From a virus: 64,000 bases of DNA. Made by a program: the position numbers and the translations under genes. Shown here in pieces: positions 43,360-51,234 of the stretch; the stretch's first letter is position 1, and each line of letters begins with the position of its first letter. The stretch spans positions 31,135 to 95,134 of IMG/VR virus record IMGVR_UViG_3300036781_000838. The stretch is one strand, 5' to 3'. The notes beneath the pieces are model-generated. The model saw nothing but the letters and a program-made list of their open reading frames with translations. It had not been told where the DNA came from and made no database searches.

Positions 43360-44350
43360 AATATAAGTTTTTATCCTCTATTTCTGGAGGGTTGATAATT
43401 GACAATTTCTTTTTTTCTCCTTTGAAGGTTATCAAGACTTCAGGAGTATATGTAATCGAAGTTTCTGAGGTGATGTTCGTATATTTACCGTCACTGGTTT
43501 TATATGCAAACAAATGGGTCAAAGGCACATTTCTTAATGGGCCATTGGCACTACTCGCCATTCCTTTTAATCGTTTTAAGTATTTGGCCAGCTCCTTTTC
43601 AAAATTATCCGTTGGATCTACATCGATCCTTTTAGATACAACTATTCGTAAATGGGATCTTATGTCATCAATGCTATGGGTATTCAGGAAATGTGTATAT
43701 ATGTAAGACAATTGAGGAAGATATTGGTCATCTAGGGCAACTACTATAGTGTCAGTTCCTATGTTGCTAATATATTCATAAGGTGTGCCTTCAATGGATT
43801 CATACGCCAAATAGCTTTGTATTTGGTAACAAAACATTTCGAAGTTAATCTCATCATATTCCTCTCTTAATGCATTGGTTACATCGTTAATGGGACCCGT
43901 ACCGGTACAGAAGTTGCTGAATTTCGTGCATCGATCATTCAGATGCGAATGAGTATATTCGGAAACCCATTCGTTTTTGCTAAAAGTTGTCCTCATACCT
44001 TGTAAGTCGCCATGCAGTCTAAGGGTTGTTGTTAAATGAAAGGATACATATATGTCTTTAATAACATGAGAGTTTCCTTGTGCATTTGCTATTATCAGCT
44101 CCGGGAAATATAGGATGACTTTATACCGTATTAACTTTTTGACAACACTTGCAAAGTATGCTGAGAATTCCTCCCTATAAGGGGAACCTTGTTGAAGCTG
44201 GCTTACTAGGTTTTCCCGAATGATCTGATTGTTTGCTTCTCCGAATACCCTGTTAAGCGTAAGCTTTATCTTGGTTAAAGATTCCTTATTCCTTTCATCA
44301 ACCAGTTTTACCGTTTCCTCAACCAGGAGGATATTTCTATCTTGGGGCAT
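43202..44350 (-). CDS. Putative E2-like (UBC-fold) protein
   Basis: 382 residues. An N-terminal helix is followed by strands (VILYFPELIIAN, IKDIYVSFHLT), then EYTHSHLN at 131-138 and NFCTGTGPI at 147-154. This is the order of a UBC fold: meander, then an HxH-type flap, then the catalytic-cysteine loop, so C148 is the proposed catalytic cysteine. The rest is mixed alpha/beta. It is encoded between the Ub-like and JAMM genes. The E2 assignment is a structural reading plus synteny and is tentative; it could also be an unrelated partner of the cassette. Its 3' end overlaps the JAMM gene. Confidence 0.6.
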   Translation of the reverse strand: MPQDRNILLVEETVKLVDERNKESLTKIKLTLNRVFGEANNQIIRENLVSQLQQGSPYREEFSAYFASVVKKLIRYKVILYFPELIIANAQGNSHVIKDIYVSFHLTTTLRLHGDLQGMRTTFSKNEWVSEYTHSHLNDRCTKFSNFCTGTGPINDVTNALREEYDEINFEMFCYQIQSYLAYESIEGTPYEYISNIGTDTIVVALDDQYLPQLSYIYTHFLNTHSIDDIRSHLRIVVSKRIDVDPTDNFEKELAKYLKRLKGMASSANGPLRNVPLTHLFAYKTSDGKYTNITSETSITYTPEVLITFKGEKKKLSIINPPEIEDKNLYYANPSITRYICSRLSRELTKASFAFKGIKTEGVYSVESPVTESNSLPMLKSA

Positions 44351-44367
44351 GTCATATGTGTTAGATT

Positions 44368-44395
44368 AAAAGGAGGTATATTTCAACCTCCTTTT
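44368..44395 (-). terminator. Hairpin terminator or attenuator after Ub-like gene
   Basis: Inverted repeat AAAAGGAGG / CCTCCTTTT with a 10-base loop, 9 bases after the Ub-like stop and 18 bases before the E2-like start. It may make the Ub-like protein more abundant than the downstream enzymes. Confidence 0.65.
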
Positions 44396-44404
44396 ACCTT
44401 TGAA

Positions 44405-44965
44405 CTAAGAATTCAGACTATTTGCAATCCTGGCAGCTTCATCCACAAGGAAGGTCTGTTCCGGATCATTGTGTCCAGCCTCGTTATTTTCGCTATTTTC
44501 CTCCATATTATCAAGGAGGTTTAATACTGCGTTGGCCTGGTGTTGTGTTTGCTCGCTCCCTTTGATGATTAGATTCAAGCGAACTCGCATTTCTTCTTTA
44601 CTGTTGTCGAATTGGAATTCTTCTACATCATCTTCTTCGTAGTTGAAATTTTCGGCTGTTCCTTGTTCATCACCATTGCCATCATCCCCGTTGTCGTCAT
44701 CCGTATCAGGCCAATTGCCACTATCGACTTTGACGGGATATAAGAACAGGTAAAAATCTTCAACGGGTAAAACAGCAAGTGAGCTGTCGAGGGTTACTTT
44801 GGACCCTCCGACAATCATTCTCATGTTTTTTACGCTAATGCCTTGTGAAGACATTTCCGATACAAGGTCTCCTTTGATAGCGGCTGCTGATTCCAGCACT
44901 CTTTTGTTTTTACCTACGTTGTTGACAACTGTAATTCTTCTTGTCTGAATTGCTACTGTATCCAT
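44405..44965 (-). CDS. Ubiquitin-like (beta-grasp) protein with acidic C-terminal extension
   Basis: 186 residues. Residues 8-83 read as a beta-grasp fold: hairpin RRITVVNNVGKNKRVLES, helix IKGDLVSEMSSQGI, strand NMRMIVGGSKVTLDS, final strand DFYLFLYPVKVDSG. A glycine (G83) ends the last strand. After it come about 100 acidic residues (Asp/Glu/Asn-rich) and a short helix, so the protein looks like a precursor rather than a mature GG-terminated modifier. It is the first gene of the Ub-like/E2-like/JAMM/E1-like unit and has its own hairpin downstream. The start follows a TAAAAATCA leader. Confidence 0.65.
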   Translation of the reverse strand: MDTVAIQTRRITVVNNVGKNKRVLESAAAIKGDLVSEMSSQGISVKNMRMIVGGSKVTLDSSLAVLPVEDFYLFLYPVKVDSGNWPDTDDDNGDDGNGDEQGTAENFNYEEDDVEEFQFDNSKEEMRVRLNLIIKGSEQTQHQANAVLNLLDNMEENSENNEAGHNDPEQTFLVDEAARIANSLNS

Positions 44966-44997
44966 TGTTTGATTTTTAGTGTATGTTTTGATTTCGA

Positions 44998-45429
44998 CTA
45001 TGCGAAAATGTCAATTTCTTCCTCCACGCTGGCTACAGGAGCTGCTGCGGGAGCTACAGTCGGTACAGGTCCAGGTGTAGCTGTGGGTGCTATTGCACGA
45101 GCTGCCCCGGGAGTAGGTTGCCTGTTTGTCGATACTACCGAGTTAATTTGTGCCTGGAACGCCGGCGCCCCTTGTTGTCCTGGCGTATCATCTTCAATTA
45201 TCAGTGTCGCCGCGGGTGCTTCGACATCATCAATGATCTCGATGGTTTTGAACTGTGTTTTTACGCGCTTTACTTTAGCATGCGAAAAGATGGACTTGAG
45301 GTCAGCTGTACTTAGTGCTAAAACCGTTTCTATGCTCATACCTGGTTCAACTGCGTCCACCTCCCAACGTGTGTAACCTGATTTTAGAAGACCAAGAATT
45401 TCGGAAATCTTTACTTGTTTGATAGGCAT
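44998..45429 (-). CDS. Small protein with Pro/Ala-rich linker and acidic tail
   Basis: 143 residues. The first 70 (VKISEILGLLKSGYTRWEVD, LSTADLKSIFSHAKVKRVKT) form a small domain seen beside Ub-like genes in related phages (recollection only). A Pro/Ala/Thr-rich linker follows, then a short acidic end EEEIDIFA, the kind of peptide that docks on partner proteins. Located one gene upstream of the Ub-like gene; function unknown. Confidence 0.6.
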   Translation of the reverse strand: MPIKQVKISEILGLLKSGYTRWEVDAVEPGMSIETVLALSTADLKSIFSHAKVKRVKTQFKTIEIIDDVEAPAATLIIEDDTPGQQGAPAFQAQINSVVSTNRQPTPGAARAIAPTATPGPVPTVAPAAAPVASVEEEIDIFA

Positions 45430-45471
45430 AATAATTTAATATTTTAATTTCTTGAACTGTGTTACTGACGA

Positions 45472-46437
45472 TCATTCATTCAATTTCCTGTCAATTAGGG
45501 GAACCAGCCATTGCTTTGTCTTCTGTGCCCCATATACCTTGATATGATCACTCAAATCTTTTTCCCCGTAGTTAAGGAATACGGGAGTGATGCCATATTT
45601 GTCCTGGTATTTATAAGCAGCCTTTTGACCAGCACTATCATTATCAAATAGGACCAGAACCTTTTGATAGGTATTAATATCCAGCTCTACCACGGATTGA
45701 GGAAGAAACGTATTTTCTGAGTCCGGGGCTTTGCTGTCCAGGTTCAACCTGAGTGAAATCAGGGACATCAAATCTTTAAGGGAGGATGAATAGACCAGGA
45801 ATGGTCTATTCATTGTCTGCTCTGACCCTTGTATATGGTCACCTACCTTAATAAATTTGAGATTGTCAACCTTGGGCTGGTATATCTTAAAGAGTTGACC
45901 ATTCCTTTTGAAATAGCCGTAGATATGGTTGCCGGTAATGGTCATATCCTCCAGGTCACGGGTCATCGTGTAGGACTCCAGTGGCTTTACTATGAATTCC
46001 GTAAGTAGCGTGGATCCGATGTTGTACCCGATCCAGTAGTCCTTATCCAGCAAATTCCATTTCCGGGGCTCATGGCTGGTTACCTTATATTTGCTTTGCT
46101 GTGTATATTCAGGGATGATGATATTCCCCGAACTGTTCTTTCGCCAAATGTTATAATCGTTGACAATTTTTGTGCAAGTACTGTGAAAGTCAAGGCCGTA
46201 TTTAAGTTTAACCAGGGTTAGGCAGTCTCCTTTATTACCACTGGAAAAGTCATTAAACAGGTATTTCCCGTTTTTTAGGAAGAAACCCATGGAGGGTGTT
46301 TTCTCTTCGGTAAAAATTGATTTTATCTTGAACTCAGTCCCATTGAATTGATCCAGTGGAACACCACAATAATTTGAGAATACCCAGGCATCAGGCACAT
46401 CTTTGGCTTCGAATATTAGATTTTTTGCAGATAACAT
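45472..46437 (-). CDS. DnaG-type primase (TOPRIM)
   Basis: 321 residues. The N-terminal part corresponds to the primase core entry domain (FTEEKTPSMGFFLKNGKYLFNDFSSG, in parts EEKTPSMGFF and YLFNDFSSGNKGD) without the zinc cysteines. The TOPRIM core is PFLVYSSSLKDLMSL, then VLVLFDNDSAGQKAA with the metal-binding DND. The first acidic TOPRIM residue is replaced (YSSSLKD), as in other Bacteroidota phage primases I recall. It makes RNA primers for the family A polymerase and is neighboured by SSB-like and helicase genes. A typical crAss-like replication gene. Confidence 0.85.
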   Translation of the reverse strand: MLSAKNLIFEAKDVPDAWVFSNYCGVPLDQFNGTEFKIKSIFTEEKTPSMGFFLKNGKYLFNDFSSGNKGDCLTLVKLKYGLDFHSTCTKIVNDYNIWRKNSSGNIIIPEYTQQSKYKVTSHEPRKWNLLDKDYWIGYNIGSTLLTEFIVKPLESYTMTRDLEDMTITGNHIYGYFKRNGQLFKIYQPKVDNLKFIKVGDHIQGSEQTMNRPFLVYSSSLKDLMSLISLRLNLDSKAPDSENTFLPQSVVELDINTYQKVLVLFDNDSAGQKAAYKYQDKYGITPVFLNYGEKDLSDHIKVYGAQKTKQWLVPLIDRKLNE

Positions 46438-46448
46438 AGGATACGAAT

Positions 46449-46476
46449 AAAAAGGGATGCTATTTCACACCCCTTT
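46449..46476 (-). terminator. Weak hairpin after SSB-like gene
   Basis: AAAGGG / CCCTTT arms with a 14-base loop and a following T run on the minus strand, 20 bases after the SSB-like stop. Confidence 0.4.
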
Positions 46477-46496
46477 AGCTTACCAGGTAGAAAGAT

Positions 46497-47180
46497 CTAT
46501 ATTTCGTGTTCGTCAGCGCCCAATCCGGGGATATCGAAATCATCCGTTGCCACCGGTTCAAATTGTTCGACTGTTTCAACCGCTTCTTTCTTTTTCCGGA
46601 CGATATGTTTAGCTGCGTCGTACTTAATTACATCGTCCTCTAAGGTGCCAAACGAATACTTTTTCTGCTTGAAGTCATTTTTTACCAGGAATAGGCTGTA
46701 ATTAGTGTATCCTGCCTTTTCGTATTCCTTACCACCCAAACACCAGTGTAGCCAGGCATCCTTACTGCAGAGGACTTTGGTGGCCATTTCGATGTATTCT
46801 TCAATCGAATTAGCCTCAAGGCTATTGATTTCATCGTCTTTACCGATGGATTTTCCCAGGGTGGAGATAAATTTGAGGATTTCAACGTCGCGTTCGATCT
46901 TGCGCCCATTAACCTCTGCATCTTTAAAGGAATATTGGCCGGCAGCAACTGTCCCAATCTGTCCTTTGTAGCGACCCTTGGTTTGGTTGTCGGGATCCTT
47001 AAAGAACCCTTCAAAACTCTCTCCCAGGTCGGCGCCCTCGATATGGACCTTCACAATTAACCCACCGTCGTTGAACTTATCGGTTTCGTAGGTGATATTG
47101 TTAAGTTTTGCGAAGACGTTTCCAGGTTTAAACGTTTTAGAAATACCAGCTGCCGGAATGTTCTTTGTACTTAAGGCCAT
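46497..47180 (-). CDS. Single-stranded DNA-binding-like protein
   Basis: 227 residues. Beta-rich N-terminal half (IVKVHIEGADLGESFEGFF, GRYKGQIGTV) compatible with an OB fold, then a helical segment, then a Lys-rich stretch and the acidic end DDFDIPGLGADEHEI. The DDFDIP peptide resembles the C-terminal tip by which SSB recruits replication and repair enzymes. Its place between primase, RecT-like and helicase genes supports a replication SSB. The OB fold is inferred, not demonstrated. Confidence 0.7.
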   Translation of the reverse strand: MALSTKNIPAAGISKTFKPGNVFAKLNNITYETDKFNDGGLIVKVHIEGADLGESFEGFFKDPDNQTKGRYKGQIGTVAAGQYSFKDAEVNGRKIERDVEILKFISTLGKSIGKDDEINSLEANSIEEYIEMATKVLCSKDAWLHWCLGGKEYEKAGYTNYSLFLVKNDFKQKKYSFGTLEDDVIKYDAAKHIVRKKKEAVETVEQFEPVATDDFDIPGLGADEHEI

Positions 47181-47206
47181 AGTGTTATTGTTTTGTTGAG
47201 TTTATA

Positions 47207-47833
47207 TTAATTGCTAAGTATTTCAGCTTCAGTATCTACTACTTCGACAATGTGCCCATCCTCGTCCCGTTTAACTTTGGTATTACAGCCAAAAACGTCA
47301 AACATTTCTTCGGTACTGTATAATCCCAGGAGGAGATCTGAGCCAATACGATTTGCCCCCTTTGATAGGCACCTGGCCCAGAGCATTTCCTTTGGCATCT
47401 TAATCCAATTTGATTTTGAAGTAAGTTCCTGGGCAATAGCATCAAGCCAAGTGAATGTCGTTTTTTCAACCTGGTCTCCCCGCTCAAATACAATGGTGGT
47501 ACGCCGGTCAATTGGTTTTTCCTTTTCTCTTCGAAATTCACTGGTTGACTCGTCCCGGTAAACAAAGACACCGTCTTCGGTCGTAGTATATTTCACCCCT
47601 CCTTTTCGAAGGAGCGCCCCGATAGCTTTGGCGGCTAAACTTAACTTTCCTTGTATGGGAATGATATAATGGAATGCCTGCATAGTAGCAAATCCGAGTT
47701 CCCTTCCCATTTGAGCAATTGTAAAGGCGTCTTCGACCGTTTTAACATGAACGGGCAACTTCTTGCTTTCAATTAGGGTGGCAAGGAAGTTATATTGCTT
47801 TTCGGGAATCATTAGTTGTTTATGCTCATTCAT
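47207..47833 (-). CDS. RecT-like single-strand annealing protein
   Basis: 208 residues. IAQMGRELGFATMQAFHYIIPIQGKLSLAAKAI, in parts GRELGFATMQAFHYI and IQGKLSLAAK, is the conserved RecT/Red-beta-family entry segment. FTWLDAIAQELTSKSNW and MPKEMLWARCLSKGANRI follow as in many RecT-like phage proteins. It anneals complementary single strands and probably works with the PD-(D/E)XK nuclease at 38478. An acidic tail (VVDTEAEIL) ends the protein. Shorter than full RecT (about 270 residues) but with the central domain intact. Confidence 0.75.
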   Translation of the reverse strand: MNEHKQLMIPEKQYNFLATLIESKKLPVHVKTVEDAFTIAQMGRELGFATMQAFHYIIPIQGKLSLAAKAIGALLRKGGVKYTTTEDGVFVYRDESTSEFRREKEKPIDRRTTIVFERGDQVEKTTFTWLDAIAQELTSKSNWIKMPKEMLWARCLSKGANRIGSDLLLGLYSTEEMFDVFGCNTKVKRDEDGHIVEVVDTEAEILSN

Positions 47834-47837
47834 ACAC

Positions 47838-48344
47838 TTACTGATTTGATTTGATCATCTCGTTTAGCCAGTTTTTCTTACTGGCTGGTTTATTTTGTAC
47901 AATGGCATATATATCGCGGATGGTAATTCTTTCAAACCCCTCATCCGTTAGGTTTCCCAAGGAGTTTTCAGCCACATCTTTACTGGTCAGATGTACTTTT
48001 TCCATTTCCTCAATAGGGACTACATACCTGATCTGCTCCCCATTGCCTTCGGTAGCCAGTTCCTGGGCGAAGTAGGGATTGTATTTGAATCTGTAAAGCG
48101 GCCTTTTTGGATCGAGAGGTGTATAATCAAAATCAATGAATTCGGTATATACATCTGTCTCTTTGTTTAACTCCGATGGAAAAAAGGTAATTACTTTACT
48201 GCCATTACGAAGTAAGACGACCTTTGGATAGTAATATGCCTGGGGCGATCCGAGGGCTTTAAAAACATCTTCATGATATACTCTCAAAGCTGATACAAGA
48301 GCCTTTCGTTCATCCGGTGATAATCTTTTTGCTAGTTGGCTCAT
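47838..48344 (-). CDS. Conserved early protein (168 aa), function unknown
   Basis: 168 residues. Begins RLSPDERKALVSALRVYHEDVF and contains a beta-rich centre. No catalytic motif found. The start overlaps the stop of the DnaB-like helicase gene by four bases and its stop is 5 bases from the RecT-like start, so it is a member of the replication operon. Possibly a helicase-associated factor; this is guilt by association only. Confidence 0.65.
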   Translation of the reverse strand: MSQLAKRLSPDERKALVSALRVYHEDVFKALGSPQAYYYPKVVLLRNGSKVITFFPSELNKETDVYTEFIDFDYTPLDPKRPLYRFKYNPYFAQELATEGNGEQIRYVVPIEEMEKVHLTSKDVAENSLGNLTDEGFERITIRDIYAIVQNKPASKKNWLNEMIKSNQ

Positions 48345-49276
48345 CTGTCAAGGATTTTCATATTAGAAAAATCTGCTGTCATGGCAGCAATCAAATTTGG
48401 AGCACCATCCCTTGCTTTTATAAAATGCCAGTAGAGATCGTTTTCTTCACAAGCCAATTTATTCGGACCGTACGTATTGGGTGCGAAATTTAGTAGTGCG
48501 GGCCTATGGTTTACCATCAATGTATCCGAACACTGGTAGACGGCATCAGAACCAAATACACAGCTCTTATCTGGATAATTGAGGATGCTCTTAGGTATCC
48601 TGCGGTCTTTATCTTCGATTACCCGGTTGAGCTGCGTGAGTGGAATTTGGGTAACAGGCAATTCCTTTTTTAACTCTATCATAGCGTCAGCCAGGTTATA
48701 GAGCATGGGAAGATGACTTAATTCGTTTTCTTCCTTTTTGAATAAGATGGTGTGGTCGGAGATGACAAAGAAAGGGACCCGCATTTTTTCATAGAATGCT
48801 CTTACGAGGAACTTGTATTGTCGAACGGTTTTCGGGTGCTCTACATAGTATATCGGATACCTGCCTAATTCATTTTTCAGGTCAACCTTTATCATCTCGA
48901 ACTTCTCATCGGAAAGCGTTAATCCTTTTGCCGACAGCAGCTCATCATTTTTGATGTTGTGCCGGCCAATAATGTTTCGAATTACGATTTGTCTTGATGG
49001 CATTTCCATATTAAAGGAAAGAACCATAAAATTCTGGTCAGGATTGAGGTCAAATAGTTCCCGTTCCAACTGGGAAGCTATTAGTGTTTTGCCTGATGAA
49101 CTCATCCCTCCAAGGGCAATTATCTTTTGCCACTCGATGCCATCAAGATGGGCGTCATTAAATTTTTTCCACGGCGTCTTGATGGATTTTATTAATCCTT
49201 GTCGCCGCCCGTCAATATATTTTAATGCTTCGTCTACCGCCTTATCTACGCGAATTAGCTCGTCAACTGGACTCAT
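48341..49276 (-). CDS. DnaB-like replicative helicase (RecA-fold ATPase)
   Basis: 311 residues, only the C-terminal ATPase half of DnaB. Walker A is ALGGMSSSGKT with K63, a DnaB-type pattern. VLSFNMEMPSRQI matches the DnaB segment after strand 2. Walker B is VPFFVISDHT, and IPLTQLNRVIEDKDRR matches the H3 region. No N-terminal DnaG-binding domain. It unwinds DNA at the fork with the primase and polymerase encoded nearby. Overlaps the next gene upstream by four bases. Confidence 0.85.
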   Translation of the reverse strand: MSPVDELIRVDKAVDEALKYIDGRRQGLIKSIKTPWKKFNDAHLDGIEWQKIIALGGMSSSGKTLIASQLERELFDLNPDQNFMVLSFNMEMPSRQIVIRNIIGRHNIKNDELLSAKGLTLSDEKFEMIKVDLKNELGRYPIYYVEHPKTVRQYKFLVRAFYEKMRVPFFVISDHTILFKKEENELSHLPMLYNLADAMIELKKELPVTQIPLTQLNRVIEDKDRRIPKSILNYPDKSCVFGSDAVYQCSDTLMVNHRPALLNFAPNTYGPNKLACEENDLYWHFIKARDGAPNLIAAMTADFSNMKILDR

Positions 49277-49470
49277 GATATCATTTCGCTGGCTTTTTCC
49301 TGTGCGTGGCGTATTCCGTCCTGGAGGCCGTATAAATAACCCCGTTCCCTTTCCATCTCAATCAGGATGCGCAGGGTTCCCCGGGTTATCCCTCTTATCT
49401 CTATGTCAGCCGGTATGTAGGCACATAGGGGTATTGTAAACTCTTCGTAGAGTTGATCTAACTCGTCCAT
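49273..49470 (-). CDS. Small hypothetical protein (65 aa)
   Basis: 65 residues, helical at the C-terminus (LIEMERERGYLYGLQDGIRHAQEKASEMI). First gene of the helicase/RecT/SSB unit, preceded by a 183-base gap with two early elements. Translationally coupled to the helicase. Not recognised. Confidence 0.6.
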   Translation of the reverse strand: MDELDQLYEEFTIPLCAYIPADIEIRGITRGTLRILIEMERERGYLYGLQDGIRHAQEKASEMIS

Positions 49471-49523
49471 AAGTATTACAATGATTTTGCTTGGGAGGAG
49501 TGTAAAGGTAGAACTTTGTTCCT

Positions 49524-49566
49524 ATTCTACAAACAAAAGGTGAAATTAATATCTTATTCTACAAAT
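49524..49566 (-). promoter_or_regulatory. Two TTTGTAGAATA elements upstream of the helicase unit
   Basis: Copies at 49524-49533 and 49556-49565, both pointing into the helicase operon, 32 bases apart. They lie in a 183-base space (49471-49653) that otherwise holds no convincing gene. Confidence 0.6.
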
Positions 49567-49653
49567 TATGTTTTTTGAGGATCATAGGCATTATCGCCTG
49601 CCATGGCTATACCAATTAGTCGCAGTTTGTAAATGACTTGGTAATGTCTGATT

Positions 49654-50223
49654 TTATAAACCAACTACGAAGAAGGTTGTTTTACGGACTGGGAAAAGTT
49701 CCCTTACTTTCTTATCCAGGACATTAGGGTGTGCAAATGCAGGATCTGTCATTTTAATCCAGCAATTTTCCCGTTCCAGGTGGAATCCTACGATTTTGTC
49801 AATATCCTCGCCGCTGGCGATGACATCTCCAATTCTAAATATTGCATTATCGTGATATCGCCTAATGGAGCATGGCTCATAACGGTTGTCAGGGGACTGG
49901 AGATAGGACTTTGTAGCCCCATAATAGCTGGTTTCACCATTGGTGCCACCGTACCAGCCTTCTTTTAGACGGGGAATAACAAAACCTGTGACTTTATCTC
50001 TAAAAGATCTGATTTCCCATTTCAGGCAGATACAATCTTTCTTCTCCGATGGAACGATTTCTCTACCGCAAAGCGTGCAATTTGATACGACAAGTTCCTC
50101 CCAATCGGTGCTATTTTCGATTACCCAAGCAGGAATAGAACCCATGTTCCAATAGAAGGAATGACCGGGTAATTTCACTTCGACCGCTATTCTACCCAAT
50201 GTTTTATGCTTAAATTGTCTCAT
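49654..50223 (-). CDS. Hypothetical protein with zinc knuckle (189 aa)
   Basis: 189 residues. CTLCGREIVPSEKKDCIC at about residues 49-66 provides C-x2-C and C-x-C pairs suitable for zinc. The rest is beta-rich with many aromatic residues, and the C-terminus is hydrophobic (FFVVGL). Not recognised. Directly abuts the next gene (one-base stop/start overlap). Confidence 0.65.
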   Translation of the reverse strand: MRQFKHKTLGRIAVEVKLPGHSFYWNMGSIPAWVIENSTDWEELVVSNCTLCGREIVPSEKKDCICLKWEIRSFRDKVTGFVIPRLKEGWYGGTNGETSYYGATKSYLQSPDNRYEPCSIRRYHDNAIFRIGDVIASGEDIDKIVGFHLERENCWIKMTDPAFAHPNVLDKKVRELFPVRKTTFFVVGL

Positions 50224-50816
50224 TATATTACATTAAATTTTGATTCGATAAGGTTCGTTTCATCGCTGGCATTTTCCAGGATGTTATCGCAAGCGGTAGC
50301 CAGCGAGGAAGTGATATTTTTTTGCTTGTCTTCCCTGGAGATGAAGTAGGACGAGTTTTGCATATATAAGTACCCTCGGGCTTCGTAGAGGTCTATATAG
50401 TCCCTGGTCGCCTTAAAAATGGTATTCCAATCATGCTCGAAGGTGTTAAAGAACCAGGTGAATTTTTTCTCTAACTCTTTTACGTTGACCCTTGCGGAGG
50501 CTCCTGATGGTAATAAACCTTTGGGAAACATCTCCCGGTAGCGGATAATATTTTCCAGTGCATCTGGTCCCAAGAGGGTTTTTCGTTGCTTTTTCTGCTT
50601 GATGGTGAATGTCAACTCTACTTCGTCGATAAGTTGAATAGCTTTCGCCGTTAATTTGTTATCCTCAGAGACCCAGCCATCTGTTTTGAGTATCCTCAGT
50701 TCCATGCTGGCATTGATGTGTACGGAAGTAGTGCTTTTGTTAAAACAAAGCATCAGATAAAACTGATTAGGAGTCACTTTGTTTTTCAGGAGGTGATTGA
50801 TCAGTTCGGAAATCAT
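50223..50816 (-). CDS. Conserved crAss-like early protein, winged-helix-like (197 aa)
   Basis: 197 residues. KVTPNQFYLMLCFN at the start and ELRILKTDGWVSEDNKLTAKAIQLI look like a winged-helix module. FPKGLLPSGASARVNVKELEKKF and YMQNSSYFISR follow. I associate this pattern with a conserved, uncharacterised replication-region protein of crAss-like phages. Its 5' end overlaps the DnaA-like gene by 50 bases, implying coupling. Confidence 0.7.
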   Translation of the reverse strand: MISELINHLLKNKVTPNQFYLMLCFNKSTTSVHINASMELRILKTDGWVSEDNKLTAKAIQLIDEVELTFTIKQKKQRKTLLGPDALENIIRYREMFPKGLLPSGASARVNVKELEKKFTWFFNTFEHDWNTIFKATRDYIDLYEARGYLYMQNSSYFISREDKQKNITSSLATACDNILENASDETNLIESKFNVI

Positions 50817-51234
50817 CTTGGATTTTATTTAATATGCTTACGTATAGATCCCTGAAGTCAGTATCAACTTCAATCAGATCAGTCGCCCGTTGGTTGGAAT
50901 AAATTACATCGGGATGACTGCCATTCGGGTAAACATGCTCGCCTATAAGCTGTAATGAATACCCATAGTCTCTTGCTATTTTACAAAAGATTTGTTTTAA
51001 TGTAACAATTTCCCTTTTTCGGGAAGTAATTGCAATGGACGTGATAGCCAGATGCTTTGGGATGAATTGTTCTACAAGGAATTTTATCCTCGGTAGCTCT
51101 GGTCTACTAATGGCAAGGTTTTTTAACCCCGCGACTTGTACAATTACTGCCCTACCTGTTTTTTCCAAAAATGAGATTTTAAACCTATCTATCATCGAAT
51201 TACATAGATGAACCTGATATTGCTCAGTATTCAT
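50767..51234 (-). CDS. DnaA domain IV-like DNA-binding protein
   Basis: 155 residues. SRKREIVTLKQIFCKIARDYG, SLQLIGE, SHPDVIYSNQRATDLIEVD and FRDLYVSI together match the C-terminal DNA-binding domain of DnaA (SRKREIVxxRQ ... HSTVIHA). There is no AAA+ domain. It could bind DnaA-box-like sites in the phage origin or act as a transcription factor. It is the first gene of its unit and borders a palindrome-rich divergent control region (51235-51381), which is a reasonable origin candidate. Confidence 0.75.
   Translation of the reverse strand: MNTEQYQVHLCNSMIDRFKISFLEKTGRAVIVQVAGLKNLAISRPELPRIKFLVEQFIPKHLAITSIAITSRKREIVTLKQIFCKIARDYGYSLQLIGEHVYPNGSHPDVIYSNQRATDLIEVDTDFRDLYVSILNKIQDDFRTDQSPPEKQSDS

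Noticed and set aside
49590-49605. Twelve-codon minus-strand frame (MAGDNAYDPQKT) upstream of the helicase unit
   Set aside because: Too short to support; it could be a leader peptide but there is no stalling motif or terminator/antiterminator beside it.
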